Part shown: piece after piece, positions 1 through 8,463 of the stretch
Layout of the letters: each line of letters opens with the position of its first letter
Numbering within the stretch: position 1 is the first letter of the stretch
Made by a program: the position numbers and the translations under genes
The notes under the pieces: model-generated
What the model saw: the letters and a program-made list of their open reading frames with translations, nothing else
Told to the model about the DNA's origin: nothing
Database searches by the model: none
Assembly: GCF_016593255.1 (NCBI RefSeq)
Contig: NZ_AP023212.1
Location: forward strand, 1,768,501-1,832,500
From: Hydrogenimonas urashimensis
Lineage (GTDB): Bacteria; Campylobacterota; Campylobacteria; Campylobacterales; Hydrogenimonadaceae
Reading direction: 5' to 3'
DNA: 64,000 nucleotides

Positions 1-1035
1 ATCGTTCACAACGGCAATCTGACCAATGCCCAGGAGGTCCGTGACCAGCTCATCAAACGCGGCGCCATCTTCCAGACCTTCATGGATACGGAAAACATGA
101 TCCACCTGGTCGCCAAAAGCGAGAAAGATCGGTTGATAGACCGCATCATCGACGCCCTGCACAAAATCGAAGGAGCCTACAGTTTCGTGATCCAGAGCCG
201 AAGCAAAATGTACGCCATCCGCGATCGTTTCGGTTTCCGACCTCTCTCCATCGCAAGGCTCGGTGACGGGTACATGATCGCCAGCGAAACCTGTGCCTTC
301 GACCTGGTCGGCGCGGAGTTCATCCGCGATGTGAAGCCTGGCGAGATGATCATTTTCGAAAAAGGGAAACCTCCGAAATCGATTCAGGTGTTCGAACCCA
401 ATCCGCACAAATGTGTTTTCGAATATATCTATTTCGCGCGGCCTGACAGCATCGTTTTTGGCAAAAATGTCTATTCGCTTCGAAAAAGGATGGGCAACGA
501 ACTGGCAAAGGAGCTTCCCGTCGAGGCCGACATGGTGGTACCGGTCCCCGACAGCGGCGTAGCGGCGGCACTGGGTTACTCCCAGCAAAGCGGTATCCCT
601 TTCGAGCTCGGGATTATGAGAAATCACTATGTGGGCCGCACCTTCATCGAACCGACCCAGGAACTTCGCAACCTGAAAGTCAAGATGAAACTCAGCCCGA
701 TTCGGGAGGTGATCGAGGGCAAGCGCCTTATCGTGATCGATGACTCCATCGTTCGGGGAACCACCAGCAAGCAGATCGTCTCGATGCTCAAGGAGGCGGG
801 AGCCAAAGAGGTGCACATGCGCATCTCTTCTCCTCCGACGACGGGACCCTGCTATTACGGAGTCGATACCCCGGACAAAGACAAATTGATCAGTGCCCAG
901 ATGAGTACCGAAGAGGTATGCGACTATATCGGCGCCGACTCCCTGGCATTCATCTCCATCAACGGCATGATGCGGGCGGTGGGTGATGATCAGAACTACT
1001 GCAAAGCCTGCTTCGACGGAAATTATATCGTCTAA
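1..1035 (+). CDS. purF: Amidophosphoribosyltransferase PurF, 5' end cut by window edge
   Basis: This is the C-terminal three quarters of PurF, which moves the amide nitrogen of glutamine onto PRPP in the first committed step of purine synthesis. The frame is open from base 1, so the start and the catalytic N-terminal cysteine lie to the left; 344 codons are visible. The segment opens inside the glutaminase domain (HNGNLTNA, normally near residue 100) and runs into the phosphoribosyltransferase domain with the PRPP loop VIDDSIVRGTT around base 735. The tail reads YCKACFDGNY, with cysteines placed as in the Fe-S (Bacillus-type) PurF class; the cofactor itself is an inference. A separate promoter follows on the same strand. 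Confidence 0.97.
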   Translation: MVHNGNLTNAQEVRDQLIKRGAIFQTFMDTENMIHLVAKSEKDRLIDRIIDALHKIEGAYSFVIQSRSKMYAIRDRFGFRPLSIARLGDGYMIASETCAFDLVGAEFIRDVKPGEMIIFEKGKPPKSIQVFEPNPHKCVFEYIYFARPDSIVFGKNVYSLRKRMGNELAKELPVEADMVVPVPDSGVAAALGYSQQSGIPFELGIMRNHYVGRTFIEPTQELRNLKVKMKLSPIREVIEGKRLIVIDDSIVRGTTSKQIVSMLKEAGAKEVHMRISSPPTTGPCYYGVDTPDKDKLISAQMSTEEVCDYIGADSLAFISINGMMRAVGDDQNYCKACFDGNYIV

Positions 1036-1074
1036 ATAGATGTCCGATATCAACCTGTTGAAAAAACGTCTGGA

Positions 1075-1080
1075 TATAAT
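1075..1080 (+). promoter_or_regulatory. -10 box TATAAT for the radical SAM gene
   Basis: A perfect TATAAT sits 29 bases before the GTG at 1109, predicting transcription from about 1087 and a leader of roughly 20 bases. No -35 box is evident, as is usual for sigma70 promoters in this phylum. Its position argues against the upstream ATG at 1040 as the start, because that ATG would lie outside the transcript. Confidence 0.6.
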
Positions 1081-1108
1081 CCGATCGACACAGCAACAAA
1101 GGGAGAGT

Positions 1109-2062
1109 GTGAAAAAAGTATTCACGATCGGACGCTATTTTCGCAGGAAATTCGGCGAAGATGTCTACAAAGTTCCCCTCAGCATCCAGGGATTTACCTG
1201 CCCCAATATCGACGGAACCGTCGCCAAAGGGGGATGCACATTCTGCCTGAACGAATCGTTCAGTCCCAATCTCGCCAAAGCCTCCCGAAAATTCTATCTG
1301 CACCCCGACTCCAAAGAAAACCCTTTGCTGGAAAAACAGCTCGAGCAGGTGCGCATTCAGTACCGTGCGACCAGTCAGAGATTGGCCGGCAAGTACGGTG
1401 TACGGAAATTTCTCGCCTATTTCCAGTCGTTCACCAACACATACGCCCCGATCGAAACGCTCAAAGCGCTCTATGAAGAGGCTCTACGCCAGCCCGGTTG
1501 CATCGGCCTTTCCATCGGCACCCGAAGCGACAGCGTGACGGAGGAGATTCTCGACTATCTCGCCGAACTCTCCCGCGATCACGAAATCTGGATCGAATAC
1601 GGCATCCAGTCGATCTACGACGAAACGCTCGAAGCGATCAACCGGGGACACGACAGCGCCAATGTCAGGGAGTGGATTAAAAAGAGCAAGGCACGGGGAC
1701 TGCGGGTATGCGGCCATGTCATTTTCGGTCTGCCGAACGAAACGGATGAGATGATGCTCGATACCGTCCGGGAATCGATCGCATGGGGCATCGACTCCAT
1801 CAAAATCCATCCCCTCTACGTCGTGAAAAATACCGCCCTGGCCATCGACTTTCTCAAAGAGCGCTTCACTCCCATCGACGAGGAGAGATACATCAGACTC
1901 CTGGTCGAATCGATCAAAATGCTGCCACCTCACATTTCCATCCAGCGCGTTACCGCCGGCATCGACGACGACACCCTCCTGGCTCCCGAATGGTGCCGCA
2001 ACAAACATCGGCAGATGAAGCGTATCCGCCGAGCCCTCAAAGAGGCGGGGTATATCTACTGA
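1109..2062 (+). CDS. TIGR01212/YhcC-family radical SAM protein
   Basis: A radical SAM enzyme of the YhcC family, about 317 residues, whose substrate I cannot name from sequence. The cluster-binding cysteines are in GFTCPN followed by GGCTFC (C-x11-C-x2-C), the spacing typical of this family rather than the classical C-x3-C-x2-C. I prefer the GTG at 1109 over the in-frame ATG at 1040: AAAGG lies six bases before the GTG, a TATAAT lies at 1075-1080, and homologs as I remember them begin close to the TIGRYFRRKFG segment. The ATG start would add 23 residues and has no ribosome-binding site. It follows purF and is convergent with the DUF2393 genes. Confidence 0.85.
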   Translation: MKKVFTIGRYFRRKFGEDVYKVPLSIQGFTCPNIDGTVAKGGCTFCLNESFSPNLAKASRKFYLHPDSKENPLLEKQLEQVRIQYRATSQRLAGKYGVRKFLAYFQSFTNTYAPIETLKALYEEALRQPGCIGLSIGTRSDSVTEEILDYLAELSRDHEIWIEYGIQSIYDETLEAINRGHDSANVREWIKKSKARGLRVCGHVIFGLPNETDEMMLDTVRESIAWGIDSIKIHPLYVVKNTALAIDFLKERFTPIDEERYIRLLVESIKMLPPHISIQRVTAGIDDDTLLAPEWCRNKHRQMKRIRRALKEAGYIY

Positions 2063-2159
2063 GACCGGATTGTCTCCCGCACTCCTGCAACGCGCGTTGA
2101 AAACCAAAACATTGCAAAAGATTGCAAAACGGCCTTCTGTCTGCCATGAGGGCAGGCTT

Positions 2160-2705
2160 TCAATGGCAGTGCAGCTTGTAGATCAGGCGTGTTTTGGAGA
2201 AGTAGGGCGGATAGTGCATCCGTACCGTAAAGGGCCGCACCTCGTTGGGTTCGAGGTATTTGGCGACGATAAACTCTCTTTTGACTGTATTGGGACGTGA
2301 TTTGTTCTCTTTTCGTGATTTGAAGAAATCACCGAAGCCGGAGGGCTGATAGATCTGGCTTCCGCTCAGTTTGCCCGATTCGACCGGATTGTTGATCATC
2401 TTGATCGTCAGCCGGCACTCTCCGATCTCGAATTTTCCGACATTCTGGACGCGCCCTTTGAAAACGATCTCTTCCGATCTAAGAATCCTGTGGTTTTCGA
2501 TCGCAAGAAGCTTCCCTTTTTTCGTATATTTGTCGAGAACGAACATACTGAAGACGGCCGCCGTCGTCGTGACGAGAAAGGAGGCGAAAACCATGGACCA
2601 GAAGACGTTGCGGCGCGTCTCCTTTTTCGAGATGACCACAAGGAGAATAAAAAGGGCCAGGAAGAAGATCAATACCAGCCAATGGACAATGGTCAAATGG
2701 ATCAT
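2160..2705 (-). CDS. DUF2393-like membrane protein (second of a tandem pair)
   Basis: A protein of about 181 residues that resembles DUF2393, a family largely confined to Campylobacterota. It has two predicted N-terminal membrane helices (roughly residues 5-25 and 35-60, including VHWLVLIFFLALFILLVV), then a soluble beta-rich region containing VFKGRVQNVGKFEIGECRL. Its ATG at 2705 overlaps the TGA of the upstream gene as ATGA, with GAGG eight bases ahead, so translation is probably coupled; a GTG nine bases further upstream is less likely. The conserved part looks like an FxxL-type extracytoplasmic domain. No biochemical function is known to me. Confidence 0.75.
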   Translation of the reverse strand: MIHLTIVHWLVLIFFLALFILLVVISKKETRRNVFWSMVFASFLVTTTAAVFSMFVLDKYTKKGKLLAIENHRILRSEEIVFKGRVQNVGKFEIGECRLTIKMINNPVESGKLSGSQIYQPSGFGDFFKSRKENKSRPNTVKREFIVAKYLEPNEVRPFTVRMHYPPYFSKTRLIYKLHCH

Positions 2706-3226
2706 GGATAGCACCTCGCCTGTACGGTCACGTTGAAATCATCACTCTTCCTGAAATGATCGACGATTATCCTGAAGGGTTTAGAAGCGCCCCTTTCCAA
2801 AAAGGTGCCGAAGTGCTCCGCATGAACTTTCAGGGGTTTGAGGTAGGCGGCCCAGCGGCCCAGCGGTTTTGTCGGACGATAGACCAAAACAAGCAGGTCG
2901 CAGGAGCTGAAGTCGATTTTGCCACTGTTTTTTACGGTGCCCTCCACGACAAGCGAATGGCTGTAGTTGAGGGTTTTGATCCGCTCAATCGTCACATCCG
3001 CGGCGCGCATGTAGCCATCCATGGCAAATTTGATCGCGGGAGGACCAATGAAAAGAAGCAGAAGCCCCAGAAAAAGTAGAAAATAGGAAAAACTTCTCTT
3101 TTTGGTGAATATGGCGAGAATCACAAGCAATAGCGCGAGAAAAAGTATCCACCCGATGGCCATGACATCAAATTTGGTCATCGAGTGAAAAGTGTAAAAA
3201 AGGTAGTGTTTAAGAAGCTCAGTCAT
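2702..3226 (-). CDS. DUF2393-like membrane protein (first of a tandem pair)
   Basis: A 174-residue relative of its downstream neighbour with the same layout: two hydrophobic segments (about residues 20-40 and 48-68) and a soluble domain with [19 protein letters not shown], matching the GRVQNVGKFEIGEC stretch of the other copy. The two genes therefore look like an old tandem duplication. The ATG at 3226 lies inside the last codons of hisIE (8-base overlap), placing it in the same transcript as histidine and band-7 genes. A link to histidine synthesis is not implied. The product is probably anchored in the inner membrane with a periplasmic domain. Confidence 0.75.
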   Translation of the reverse strand: MTELLKHYLFYTFHSMTKFDVMAIGWILFLALLLVILAIFTKKRSFSYFLLFLGLLLLFIGPPAIKFAMDGYMRAADVTIERIKTLNYSHSLVVEGTVKNSGKIDFSSCDLLVLVYRPTKPLGRWAAYLKPLKVHAEHFGTFLERGASKPFRIIVDHFRKSDDFNVTVQARCYP

Positions 3227-3902
3227 CTGCCCGGCTGTTTTTCTCTTCGATGCCGCTCATGCCGAAACGCCGCGCGAGCTCCTGTCTGATGCGATCAGGC
3301 GAGATCTCCTTCTTGCCCAGTGCCACGAGAACATGGTAGACAAGGTCGGCACACTCGTAGATGATCTCTTTTTCGTCGTCGTCTTTGACCGCGAAACAGA
3401 ACTCACCGGCCTCTTCGACGATCTTTTTGAGCATCGAATTCTCTTTTCCCTGAAGCAGTTTGGCGGTGTAGGAAGCATCGGGGTCGGCACCTTTTCGCTC
3501 GAGGATCGTATGATAGAGGGTATCGATGACGCCGTAGGCTGCGGCAGTGTCCACCTCGGGTTCGGTGAGGGTGGCGTTTTTTTCGATGTCGGTGAAGAAG
3601 CAGCTTTTTCGCCCCGTATGGCACGCGACCCCTTTTTGGTGCACCCGCAGCAAAAGGGTGTCGGCGTCGCAGTCCAGCAGCATCTGGACAATCTCTTGGG
3701 TATGCCCGCTGCTCTCTCCTTTTTTCCAGAGCCGTTTGCGGCTTCTGGAGTAGTAGTGGGCATAGCCGGTATCGCGGCTCAGGTTGAAGGCCTCCTCGTT
3801 CATGTAGGCCAGCATCAGAACATCTTTGCTCTCAGCATCCTGCACGATGACCGGGATTAAAGGGGTTTTCTCCCAGTCGATCTTCAATGCCGTCTCACCC
3901 AT
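3219..3902 (-). CDS. hisIE: Bifunctional phosphoribosyl-AMP cyclohydrolase / phosphoribosyl-ATP diphosphatase
   Basis: HisIE, 227 residues, carries out the second and third steps of histidine synthesis in the cytoplasm. The N-terminal HisI domain (about residues 1-115) shows the zinc/active-site cysteines and the signature [11 protein letters not shown]. The C-terminal HisE domain (about 125-220) has the EEAGEF and [10 protein letters not shown] helices of the MazG-like diphosphatase fold. The length is normal for the fused enzyme. The ATG at 3902 follows AAGAGAG at suitable spacing. It lies 9 bases after the band-7 gene and overlaps the DUF2393 gene, so the block 2160-4970 reads as one operon. 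Confidence 0.96.
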   Translation of the reverse strand: MGETALKIDWEKTPLIPVIVQDAESKDVLMLAYMNEEAFNLSRDTGYAHYYSRSRKRLWKKGESSGHTQEIVQMLLDCDADTLLLRVHQKGVACHTGRKSCFFTDIEKNATLTEPEVDTAAAYGVIDTLYHTILERKGADPDASYTAKLLQGKENSMLKKIVEEAGEFCFAVKDDDEKEIIYECADLVYHVLVALGKKEISPDRIRQELARRFGMSGIEEKNSRADD

Positions 3903-3911
3903 GTCGCTCTC

Positions 3912-4970
3912 TTATTCCGAAACAGCGGAGCTTCGCCGCTTATCTTTGGTATCGATCCATATGTTGGGCACGGCACCGCCGGGTGTCAGGAATATCTTGG
4001 CGTCCCTGTTGGTTTTGAGCGCTTCGTTGAATTGGCCCTGCACTTCGATCTGGCGCAGTTGAAGCAGTTCGGGTGTCAGCGAGTCGCTGATCAGTTTGTT
4101 GGCTTTGGCCTGGGCCTGGGCTTCGATGCGGATGCGATCGGCCTCGCCCTGTGCCTGGATCTTTTTCGCTTCCGCTGTACCTTTGGCCAGTGCCGCTTTT
4201 TTCTCCGCTTCCTGCTTGGCCCGGAGTACTTCGTACTTGACCCGTTCCGCTTCCTGCTTGGCTATCTGCACCCGCTCGATCTGCTCTTTGATCTTTTTGG
4301 GCAGAATGATGGCCCGAAGCTGCACCGCCACCAGTTCCACCGGCTTGTGTTCGAGTTTGTCGATCTCCTTGGCGATGTCGTTTTGTATCTTGATCGCGAT
4401 TTCGTTCCGCTTGACCGGCAACTCCTCGGCTTTGTACTGGCCGATGACGTTGCGTACCACATCGCGTACGACCGGGTTGATGATCTTCTCCTCCCAATTA
4501 AGTCCCCACTCGGCGATGGTCTGGGGAGCCCTCATCGGGTTGAGGCGGTACTGCACCGTCAGTTCGATGTTGACCGGAAGGCCCCGGGCGTCGAGCACCT
4601 CGATGGCCGGTTTGATCAACACCCCGCCCCGGCGGTCAAAATCGCCTTCGCTCGCGGTGGTTTTGTAGTTGACGATTCGCACCCGGGTATCGACGACGAT
4701 GACATCCTGAATGGCCGGGATGAAGAAATGCAGTCCCGGCTGCAGTGGCTCGGGGTCGAATTTGCCGGCCGTTTTCAAAATGCCCACTTCACCGGAGTTG
4801 ATAACAACGAAGGGTTTGAAAAAGACGAGCAGCGCCGCGACGATGACGAGCACGTAGAGCACCGTCGCCTTCTTGCTGAAATCCTGGATGAACTGCGGCG
4901 GCTTGGGGGGCTTGTTTCCGCCCCCTTCACCCCGCTGTTTGTTGAAATAGTCGTTCATGTCTGCTGGCAT
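3912..4970 (-). CDS. SPFH/band-7 (prohibitin-like) membrane protein
   Basis: A 352-residue SPFH protein, resembling prohibitin and HflC/HflK. A Gly/Pro-rich cytoplasmic leader (residues 1-35) precedes one membrane helix (about 36-56, VLYVLVIVAALLVFF), the band-7 domain (about 57-220), and a long Ala/Glu/Lys/Gln coiled coil (about 225-300) that normally drives ring or cage assembly. Such proteins scaffold membrane microdomains and often regulate FtsH proteolysis; that role is from the family, not from this sequence. AAGGA lies seven bases before the chosen ATG. It heads the minus-strand operon with hisIE and the DUF2393 pair. Confidence 0.92.
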   Translation of the reverse strand: MPADMNDYFNKQRGEGGGNKPPKPPQFIQDFSKKATVLYVLVIVAALLVFFKPFVVINSGEVGILKTAGKFDPEPLQPGLHFFIPAIQDVIVVDTRVRIVNYKTTASEGDFDRRGGVLIKPAIEVLDARGLPVNIELTVQYRLNPMRAPQTIAEWGLNWEEKIINPVVRDVVRNVIGQYKAEELPVKRNEIAIKIQNDIAKEIDKLEHKPVELVAVQLRAIILPKKIKEQIERVQIAKQEAERVKYEVLRAKQEAEKKAALAKGTAEAKKIQAQGEADRIRIEAQAQAKANKLISDSLTPELLQLRQIEVQGQFNEALKTNRDAKIFLTPGGAVPNIWIDTKDKRRSSAVSE

Positions 4971-4986
4971 ATTTGATTCCTTAAAT

Positions 4987-5007
4987 CTAAAAGATAAAAA
5001 CTAAAAA
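4987..5007. repeat. Three degenerate A-rich heptamers between ilvE and the band-7 gene
   Basis: CTAAAAG, ATAAAAA and CTAAAAA follow each other in 7-base register. They belong to the same family as the units at 21263, 21721 and 24773. They sit in the short gap after ilvE and before the next minus-strand gene. No function is evident. Confidence 0.6.
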
Positions 5008-5023
5008 ATTTCTGTTCACGGGT

Positions 5024-5941
5024 TTATGAAACATAGGTCAGGTAGTGTTCGAAATCTTTGTCGCGTCCGTAGACCACGTCGAAATAGGCCTTCTGGAGCG
5101 CTTCGGTGATGGGGCCGCGGTGCCCTTCGCCAATGATGCGGGCATCCACTTCACGGACCGGTGTCACTTCGGCGGCCGTGCCGGTGAAAAAGGCTTCGTC
5201 GGCGATGTAAACTTCGTCACGGGTGATGCGGCGATGTTCTACGGTGTATCCCAGTTTTTCCGCCAGTTCGATGACGGTGGCCTGGGTGATACTCTCGAGA
5301 CTGTTGTCGTTGGGGGGCGTGATGATCTTTCCGTCGCGGACGATGAAGAAACATTCGCCGCTTCCTTCGGCGATGAACCCCTCGTCATCCAGCAGCAGCG
5401 CCTCTTCGTAACCCGCTTCGAGGGCTTCGAATTTGGCCATCTGGCTGTTGAGGTAGTTGGCGACCGCTTTGGCTTTGCCCATCGTGGATTTGACCGAGTT
5501 GCGTGCGAAAGAGGCGATCTTGACGCGGATTCCCTTTTCGAGACCCTCTTCACCGAGATAGCTGCCCCACTCCCAGGCGGCGATGGCCACCTCGACCGGA
5601 GCGTTGACATGATAGAGGCCCATAACGCCGTATCCAAGGTAGATGAGCGGACGGATGTAGACATTGCCACCGAAATGGTTCTCCCGCAGCAGTTCCAGCT
5701 GGGCGGCTTCGAGCTCTTCGAGAGTGTAGGGGCTTTTGATCATCGTGATTTTCGCCGAGTCGAGAAGACGTTTCGTGTGGTCGCGCAGACGGAAAATCGC
5801 CAGTCCTTTGTCGGTTTTGTAGGCGCGGGTGCCTTCGAAGACCCCGTTGCCGTAATGCAGTGTATGGGTCAAAACATGCACCTTCGCCTCGTTCCATGGG
5901 ATCAGTTTGCCGTTCATCCAGATGGTATCAGCCTGTTTCAT
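5024..5941 (-). CDS. ilvE: Branched-chain-amino-acid aminotransferase
   Basis: IlvE, 305 residues, a class IV PLP aminotransferase performing the last step of leucine, isoleucine and valine synthesis. The N-terminus (MNGKLIPWNEAKVHVLTH) and the YGNGVFEGTRAY stretch are typical. The PLP-binding lysine is in GKAKAVANY around residue 160, followed by EALLLDDEGFIAEGSGE, and FFTGTAAEVTPV near residue 255 forms the cofactor-phosphate pocket. The length is standard. It is divergent from the aldehyde dehydrogenase gene, with a -10 box in the 90-base gap serving the plus strand. Confidence 0.95.
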   Translation of the reverse strand: MKQADTIWMNGKLIPWNEAKVHVLTHTLHYGNGVFEGTRAYKTDKGLAIFRLRDHTKRLLDSAKITMIKSPYTLEELEAAQLELLRENHFGGNVYIRPLIYLGYGVMGLYHVNAPVEVAIAAWEWGSYLGEEGLEKGIRVKIASFARNSVKSTMGKAKAVANYLNSQMAKFEALEAGYEEALLLDDEGFIAEGSGECFFIVRDGKIITPPNDNSLESITQATVIELAEKLGYTVEHRRITRDEVYIADEAFFTGTAAEVTPVREVDARIIGEGHRGPITEALQKAYFDVVYGRDKDFEHYLTYVS

Positions 5942-5990
5942 TCACTACTCCAAATATGTCGATTCATAGAAAAATTGGTTGATTTTATCT

Positions 5991-5996
5991 TATAAT
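5991..5996 (+). promoter_or_regulatory. -10 box TATAAT for the aldehyde dehydrogenase operon
   Basis: A perfect TATAAT preceded by a T-rich stretch (TTGATTTTATCT) lies 41 bases before the start at 6037. No -35 match at 17-base spacing is visible. Confidence 0.6.
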
Positions 5997-6036
5997 AGAT
6001 TAAAACCAGTTTTTGAAAAAGTGATAGGAGATGCAG

Positions 6037-7455
6037 ATGGTTGAAGCGAAAGTATTGATGGGCTCCAAGATGGTGGAAGAGAAGAGGATATCGGAGCGTC
6101 GTTCGCCCTATAACGGGGAGGTGGTCTCGACCGCCCCGGTATGCGATGCCGACGATGCCAGGGCCGCTTTGAAAATCGCCAAGCAGGCTTTCGAGAGAAA
6201 CAGGCAGATTCCGCTTTCGCGCAGGATTGCCTGGCTCAGGGATGTGGCGAAGCGGATACGGGATGAGCGGGAACTTTTCGCGAAAACGATCACGGACGAG
6301 ATCGGAAAACCGATCATGTTCAGCCGCATCGAGGTGGACCGCTGCATCGAGACGGTCGAGCTCACCGCCGATGCCCTGACCCATGTGCGGGGAGAGACGA
6401 TTCCCGTGGACGCGACGCCGAGCGGCAGAAAAGCGACCGCATTCTGGCGGCGGGTTCCTGCCGGTGTGGTCGTGGCGATCACCCCCTTCAACTTCCCTCT
6501 GAATCTCGCGGCCCACAAACTGGCGCCGGCGCTGGGGGCCGGATGCAGCGTTGTGCTCAAACCGACACCGGAGGCGCCCGGCACCGCCTATCTTTTCGCC
6601 CGCGCTTTTATCGAAAGCGAGTATGCGGTGGAGGATATGCTCAGCCTCGTCTATGGCGATGCGGAAGTGGGAAGTGCGCTGGTTGGCAGCGACATCCCGC
6701 GGGTTATCAGTTTCACGGGCAGCGTGCCGGTAGGCCACATCATCACCAAAACGGCCGGAATCAAGAAAATAAGTCTCGAGCTTGGAGGCAACGCCGCCAC
6801 GTTCGTCGAAAGGAGCGCCGATATCGCCCATGCCGCCGCCCGGTGCGCCTTTGGCGCCTTCGTCAACAGCGGGCAGGTCTGTATCTCTTTGCAGCGCATC
6901 TACGTCGATGCCGCCATCTACGACCGCTTCGCCGAAGCGATCGCCCAAGAGACGAAAAAGCTCAAGGTCGGAAGCCCCTACGACGACGATACCTTCATGG
7001 GGCCGCTCATCAACGAGGAGGCGAAAAAGCGGGCGATGAAATGGGTCGAAAGCGCCAAAAAAGAGGGCGCACGAGTCATCGCCGGCGGCGAACTGGTCGA
7101 GGGCATCTTCGCCCCTACGGTCATGGCCGACGTCACCGAGGAGATGGCCATCGTCTGCGAAGAGGTTTTCGCCCCGATCGTCAGCCTCGTCAAAGTCGAA
7201 AGTTTCGATGAAGCGGTGCAAAAGATGAACGACTCCCCCTACGGCCTGCAGTTTTCGATCTTCACCAACGACCTGCAGATGACGCAAAGGGCGTTGGATC
7301 GTTTCGAGTGCGGCGGCATCGTCGTCAACGATGTCCCCACCGTGCGCTTCGACATCCAGCCCTACGGGGGCATGAAACTCTCCGGTGTCGGCCGTGAAGG
7401 CCCGCAGTTTGCCCTGGAAGAGTTTACGGAGATCCAGTCGGTGGTGATTTTCTGA
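6037..7455 (+). CDS. NAD(P)-dependent aldehyde dehydrogenase (lactaldehyde / non-phosphorylating GAPDH-like)
   Basis: An aldehyde dehydrogenase of about 472 residues that oxidises an aldehyde to the acid. It shows the Rossmann FTGSVPVGHII segment, the ELGGN box with the general-base glutamate, and the catalytic cysteine in NSGQVCISLQRI. Overall it resembles the GapN/lactaldehyde branch (VAITPFNFPLNLAAHK), but the substrate cannot be read from sequence. I prefer the ATG at 6037 to the one at 6031, because AGGAG at 6026-6030 abuts 6031 directly yet lies six bases before 6037. It is followed by a DUF523 gene sharing one base (TGATG), so the two are probably translated together. Confidence 0.9.
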   Translation: MVEAKVLMGSKMVEEKRISERRSPYNGEVVSTAPVCDADDARAALKIAKQAFERNRQIPLSRRIAWLRDVAKRIRDERELFAKTITDEIGKPIMFSRIEVDRCIETVELTADALTHVRGETIPVDATPSGRKATAFWRRVPAGVVVAITPFNFPLNLAAHKLAPALGAGCSVVLKPTPEAPGTAYLFARAFIESEYAVEDMLSLVYGDAEVGSALVGSDIPRVISFTGSVPVGHIITKTAGIKKISLELGGNAATFVERSADIAHAAARCAFGAFVNSGQVCISLQRIYVDAAIYDRFAEAIAQETKKLKVGSPYDDDTFMGPLINEEAKKRAMKWVESAKKEGARVIAGGELVEGIFAPTVMADVTEEMAIVCEEVFAPIVSLVKVESFDEAVQKMNDSPYGLQFSIFTNDLQMTQRALDRFECGGIVVNDVPTVRFDIQPYGGMKLSGVGREGPQFALEEFTEIQSVVIF

Positions 7456-7922
7456 TGGCGAAAAAAGTGGCCGTCAGCGCCTGTCTTGCCGGGAAGAACT
7501 GCCGCTACAACGGGGAGCCCAAAGGCAACCCGGCGCTGATCGAAAAACTTGAAAAGCAAGGGTGCGAGATCGTCTATTTCTGTCCCGAAGACACCTGCTT
7601 CGGCACACCCAGGGAGGCGATGGACCTCACCGTCACCGACGAAGGCGTCAAAGTCCTGACCAAGTTCACCAAAATCGACCGCACCGGCCCCATCGCCGAC
7701 TACGCCCAAAAATTTTTCGACGAACACGAAGATTTCGACCTTTTCATCGGCAAGGCCCGAAGCCCCAGCTGCGGCGTGGCCACCGGCAAGCTCTATGACG
7801 AAGAGGGAAATCTCATCAGCGAAAAAGAGTCGGGCATCATGGCCGCCGAAGCCAAAGCCCGCGGGATCAAGGCGGTGGATGACGAAAGTTTGATTGAGAA
7901 AAAATCTGATGACAAGATGTGA
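7455..7922 (+). CDS. DUF523 family protein
   Basis: A 155-residue DUF523 protein. Three conserved cysteine/glycine motifs are present in order: SACLAGKNCRYNG (residues 8-20), the CPEDTCFGTPR stretch (about 42-52), and KARSPSCGVATGKLYD (about 100-115). The cysteine pattern suggests a redox or metal-linked role, but I know of no demonstrated function for this stand-alone form. Its ATG overlaps the TGA of the aldehyde dehydrogenase by one base, which ties the two proteins to the same expression unit. No membrane segment or signal peptide is visible. Confidence 0.85.
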   Translation: MAKKVAVSACLAGKNCRYNGEPKGNPALIEKLEKQGCEIVYFCPEDTCFGTPREAMDLTVTDEGVKVLTKFTKIDRTGPIADYAQKFFDEHEDFDLFIGKARSPSCGVATGKLYDEEGNLISEKESGIMAAEAKARGIKAVDDESLIEKKSDDKM

Positions 7923-8095
7923 TGGCTGAATCAACGATTGTTCGAATGTATAAAACAGTTTCGAAGAGAGTAAAGAAAATTCAAAAAAACGACATCAGGA
8001 TGTTTTGTCATCTCAAACTCTTTGATTTTGAAGTTTTGGTCAGAATGCAGAGGAATTTTGTATCCATAAATTATGGCCTCTCATCTATTGCGTAA
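7922..8095 (+). CDS. Possible 57-residue protein, doubtful
   Basis: An ATG overlapping the DUF523 stop (TGATGG) opens a 57-codon frame rich in Lys, Arg and Phe that ends at TAA 8093-8095. The overlap geometry is that of a coupled gene, but the stretch is clearly more AT-rich than its neighbours. It has no recognisable domain and could equally be degenerate intergenic DNA. Confidence 0.2.
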   Translation: MAESTIVRMYKTVSKRVKKIQKNDIRMFCHLKLFDFEVLVRMQRNFVSINYGLSSIA

Positions 8096-8218
8096 CAAAA
8101 GAGGGTTTTGATTGCATAGAATATATGTACAAGTTAATAAACGAGATACTCAATCTTCTATTCATTTCAGCGTATCGGAAGCTGTTGCCCGAATCGGGTC
8201 GTTTTGAAGAGAAAGTTT
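8096..8218. other. AT-rich gap after the DUF523 gene
   Basis: Together with 7923-8095 this makes a nearly 300-base stretch of conspicuously lower GC content. I see no RNA gene, strong hairpin or recognisable protein in it. Confidence 0.4.
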
Positions 8219-8422
8219 TTATCTCTTTTTGAACTGCTGCATCCACTCCAGGTTCTCTTCGACCATGTTGTCATATTTTCGTTCGAGCTCTTTTTTGATG
8301 GAGGCGAGCTCTTCGCGGGTGAAGTAAGCGAGGTAGTCGGGGTTGATCGTCGTGTCGTTGCCGTCGAAGCTGAGCAGTTTTTCGATCTCTTTTAAAAGAT
8401 CTTCTTTTTCCGTGTTTTGCAT
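8219..8422 (-). CDS. Small acidic/basic helical protein of unknown function
   Basis: A 67-residue protein that I do not recognise. It is predicted almost wholly helical: an N-terminal helix EKEDLLKEIEKLLSF, a short linker with NPDYLAYFT, and a long charged helix ending in MQQFKKR. The middle segment TREELASIKKELERKY is coiled-coil-like. I chose the ATG at 8422 because translation from the earlier in-frame start at 8488 adds residues that overlap the bcp promoter and start region. It is divergent from bcp, and its start codon lies only seven bases from the bcp -10 box. Confidence 0.6.
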   Translation of the reverse strand: MQNTEKEDLLKEIEKLLSFDGNDTTINPDYLAYFTREELASIKKELERKYDNMVEENLEWMQQFKKR

Positions 8423-8428
8423 AAATGC

Positions 8429-8434
8429 TATACT
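8429..8434 (+). promoter_or_regulatory. -10 box TATACT for bcp
   Basis: TATACT lies 30 bases before the bcp ATG, with GGGAGGA between. It sits immediately beside the divergent small gene's start codon, so the two transcription units have very compact control regions. Confidence 0.5.
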
Positions 8435-8463
8435 ACCAAAAATTTTACATTGGGAGGAAAGCG

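Noticed and set aside
1040-1108. ATG at 1040 as the start of the radical SAM gene.
   Set aside because: No ribosome-binding site precedes it, and a TATAAT lies downstream of it at 1075-1080.
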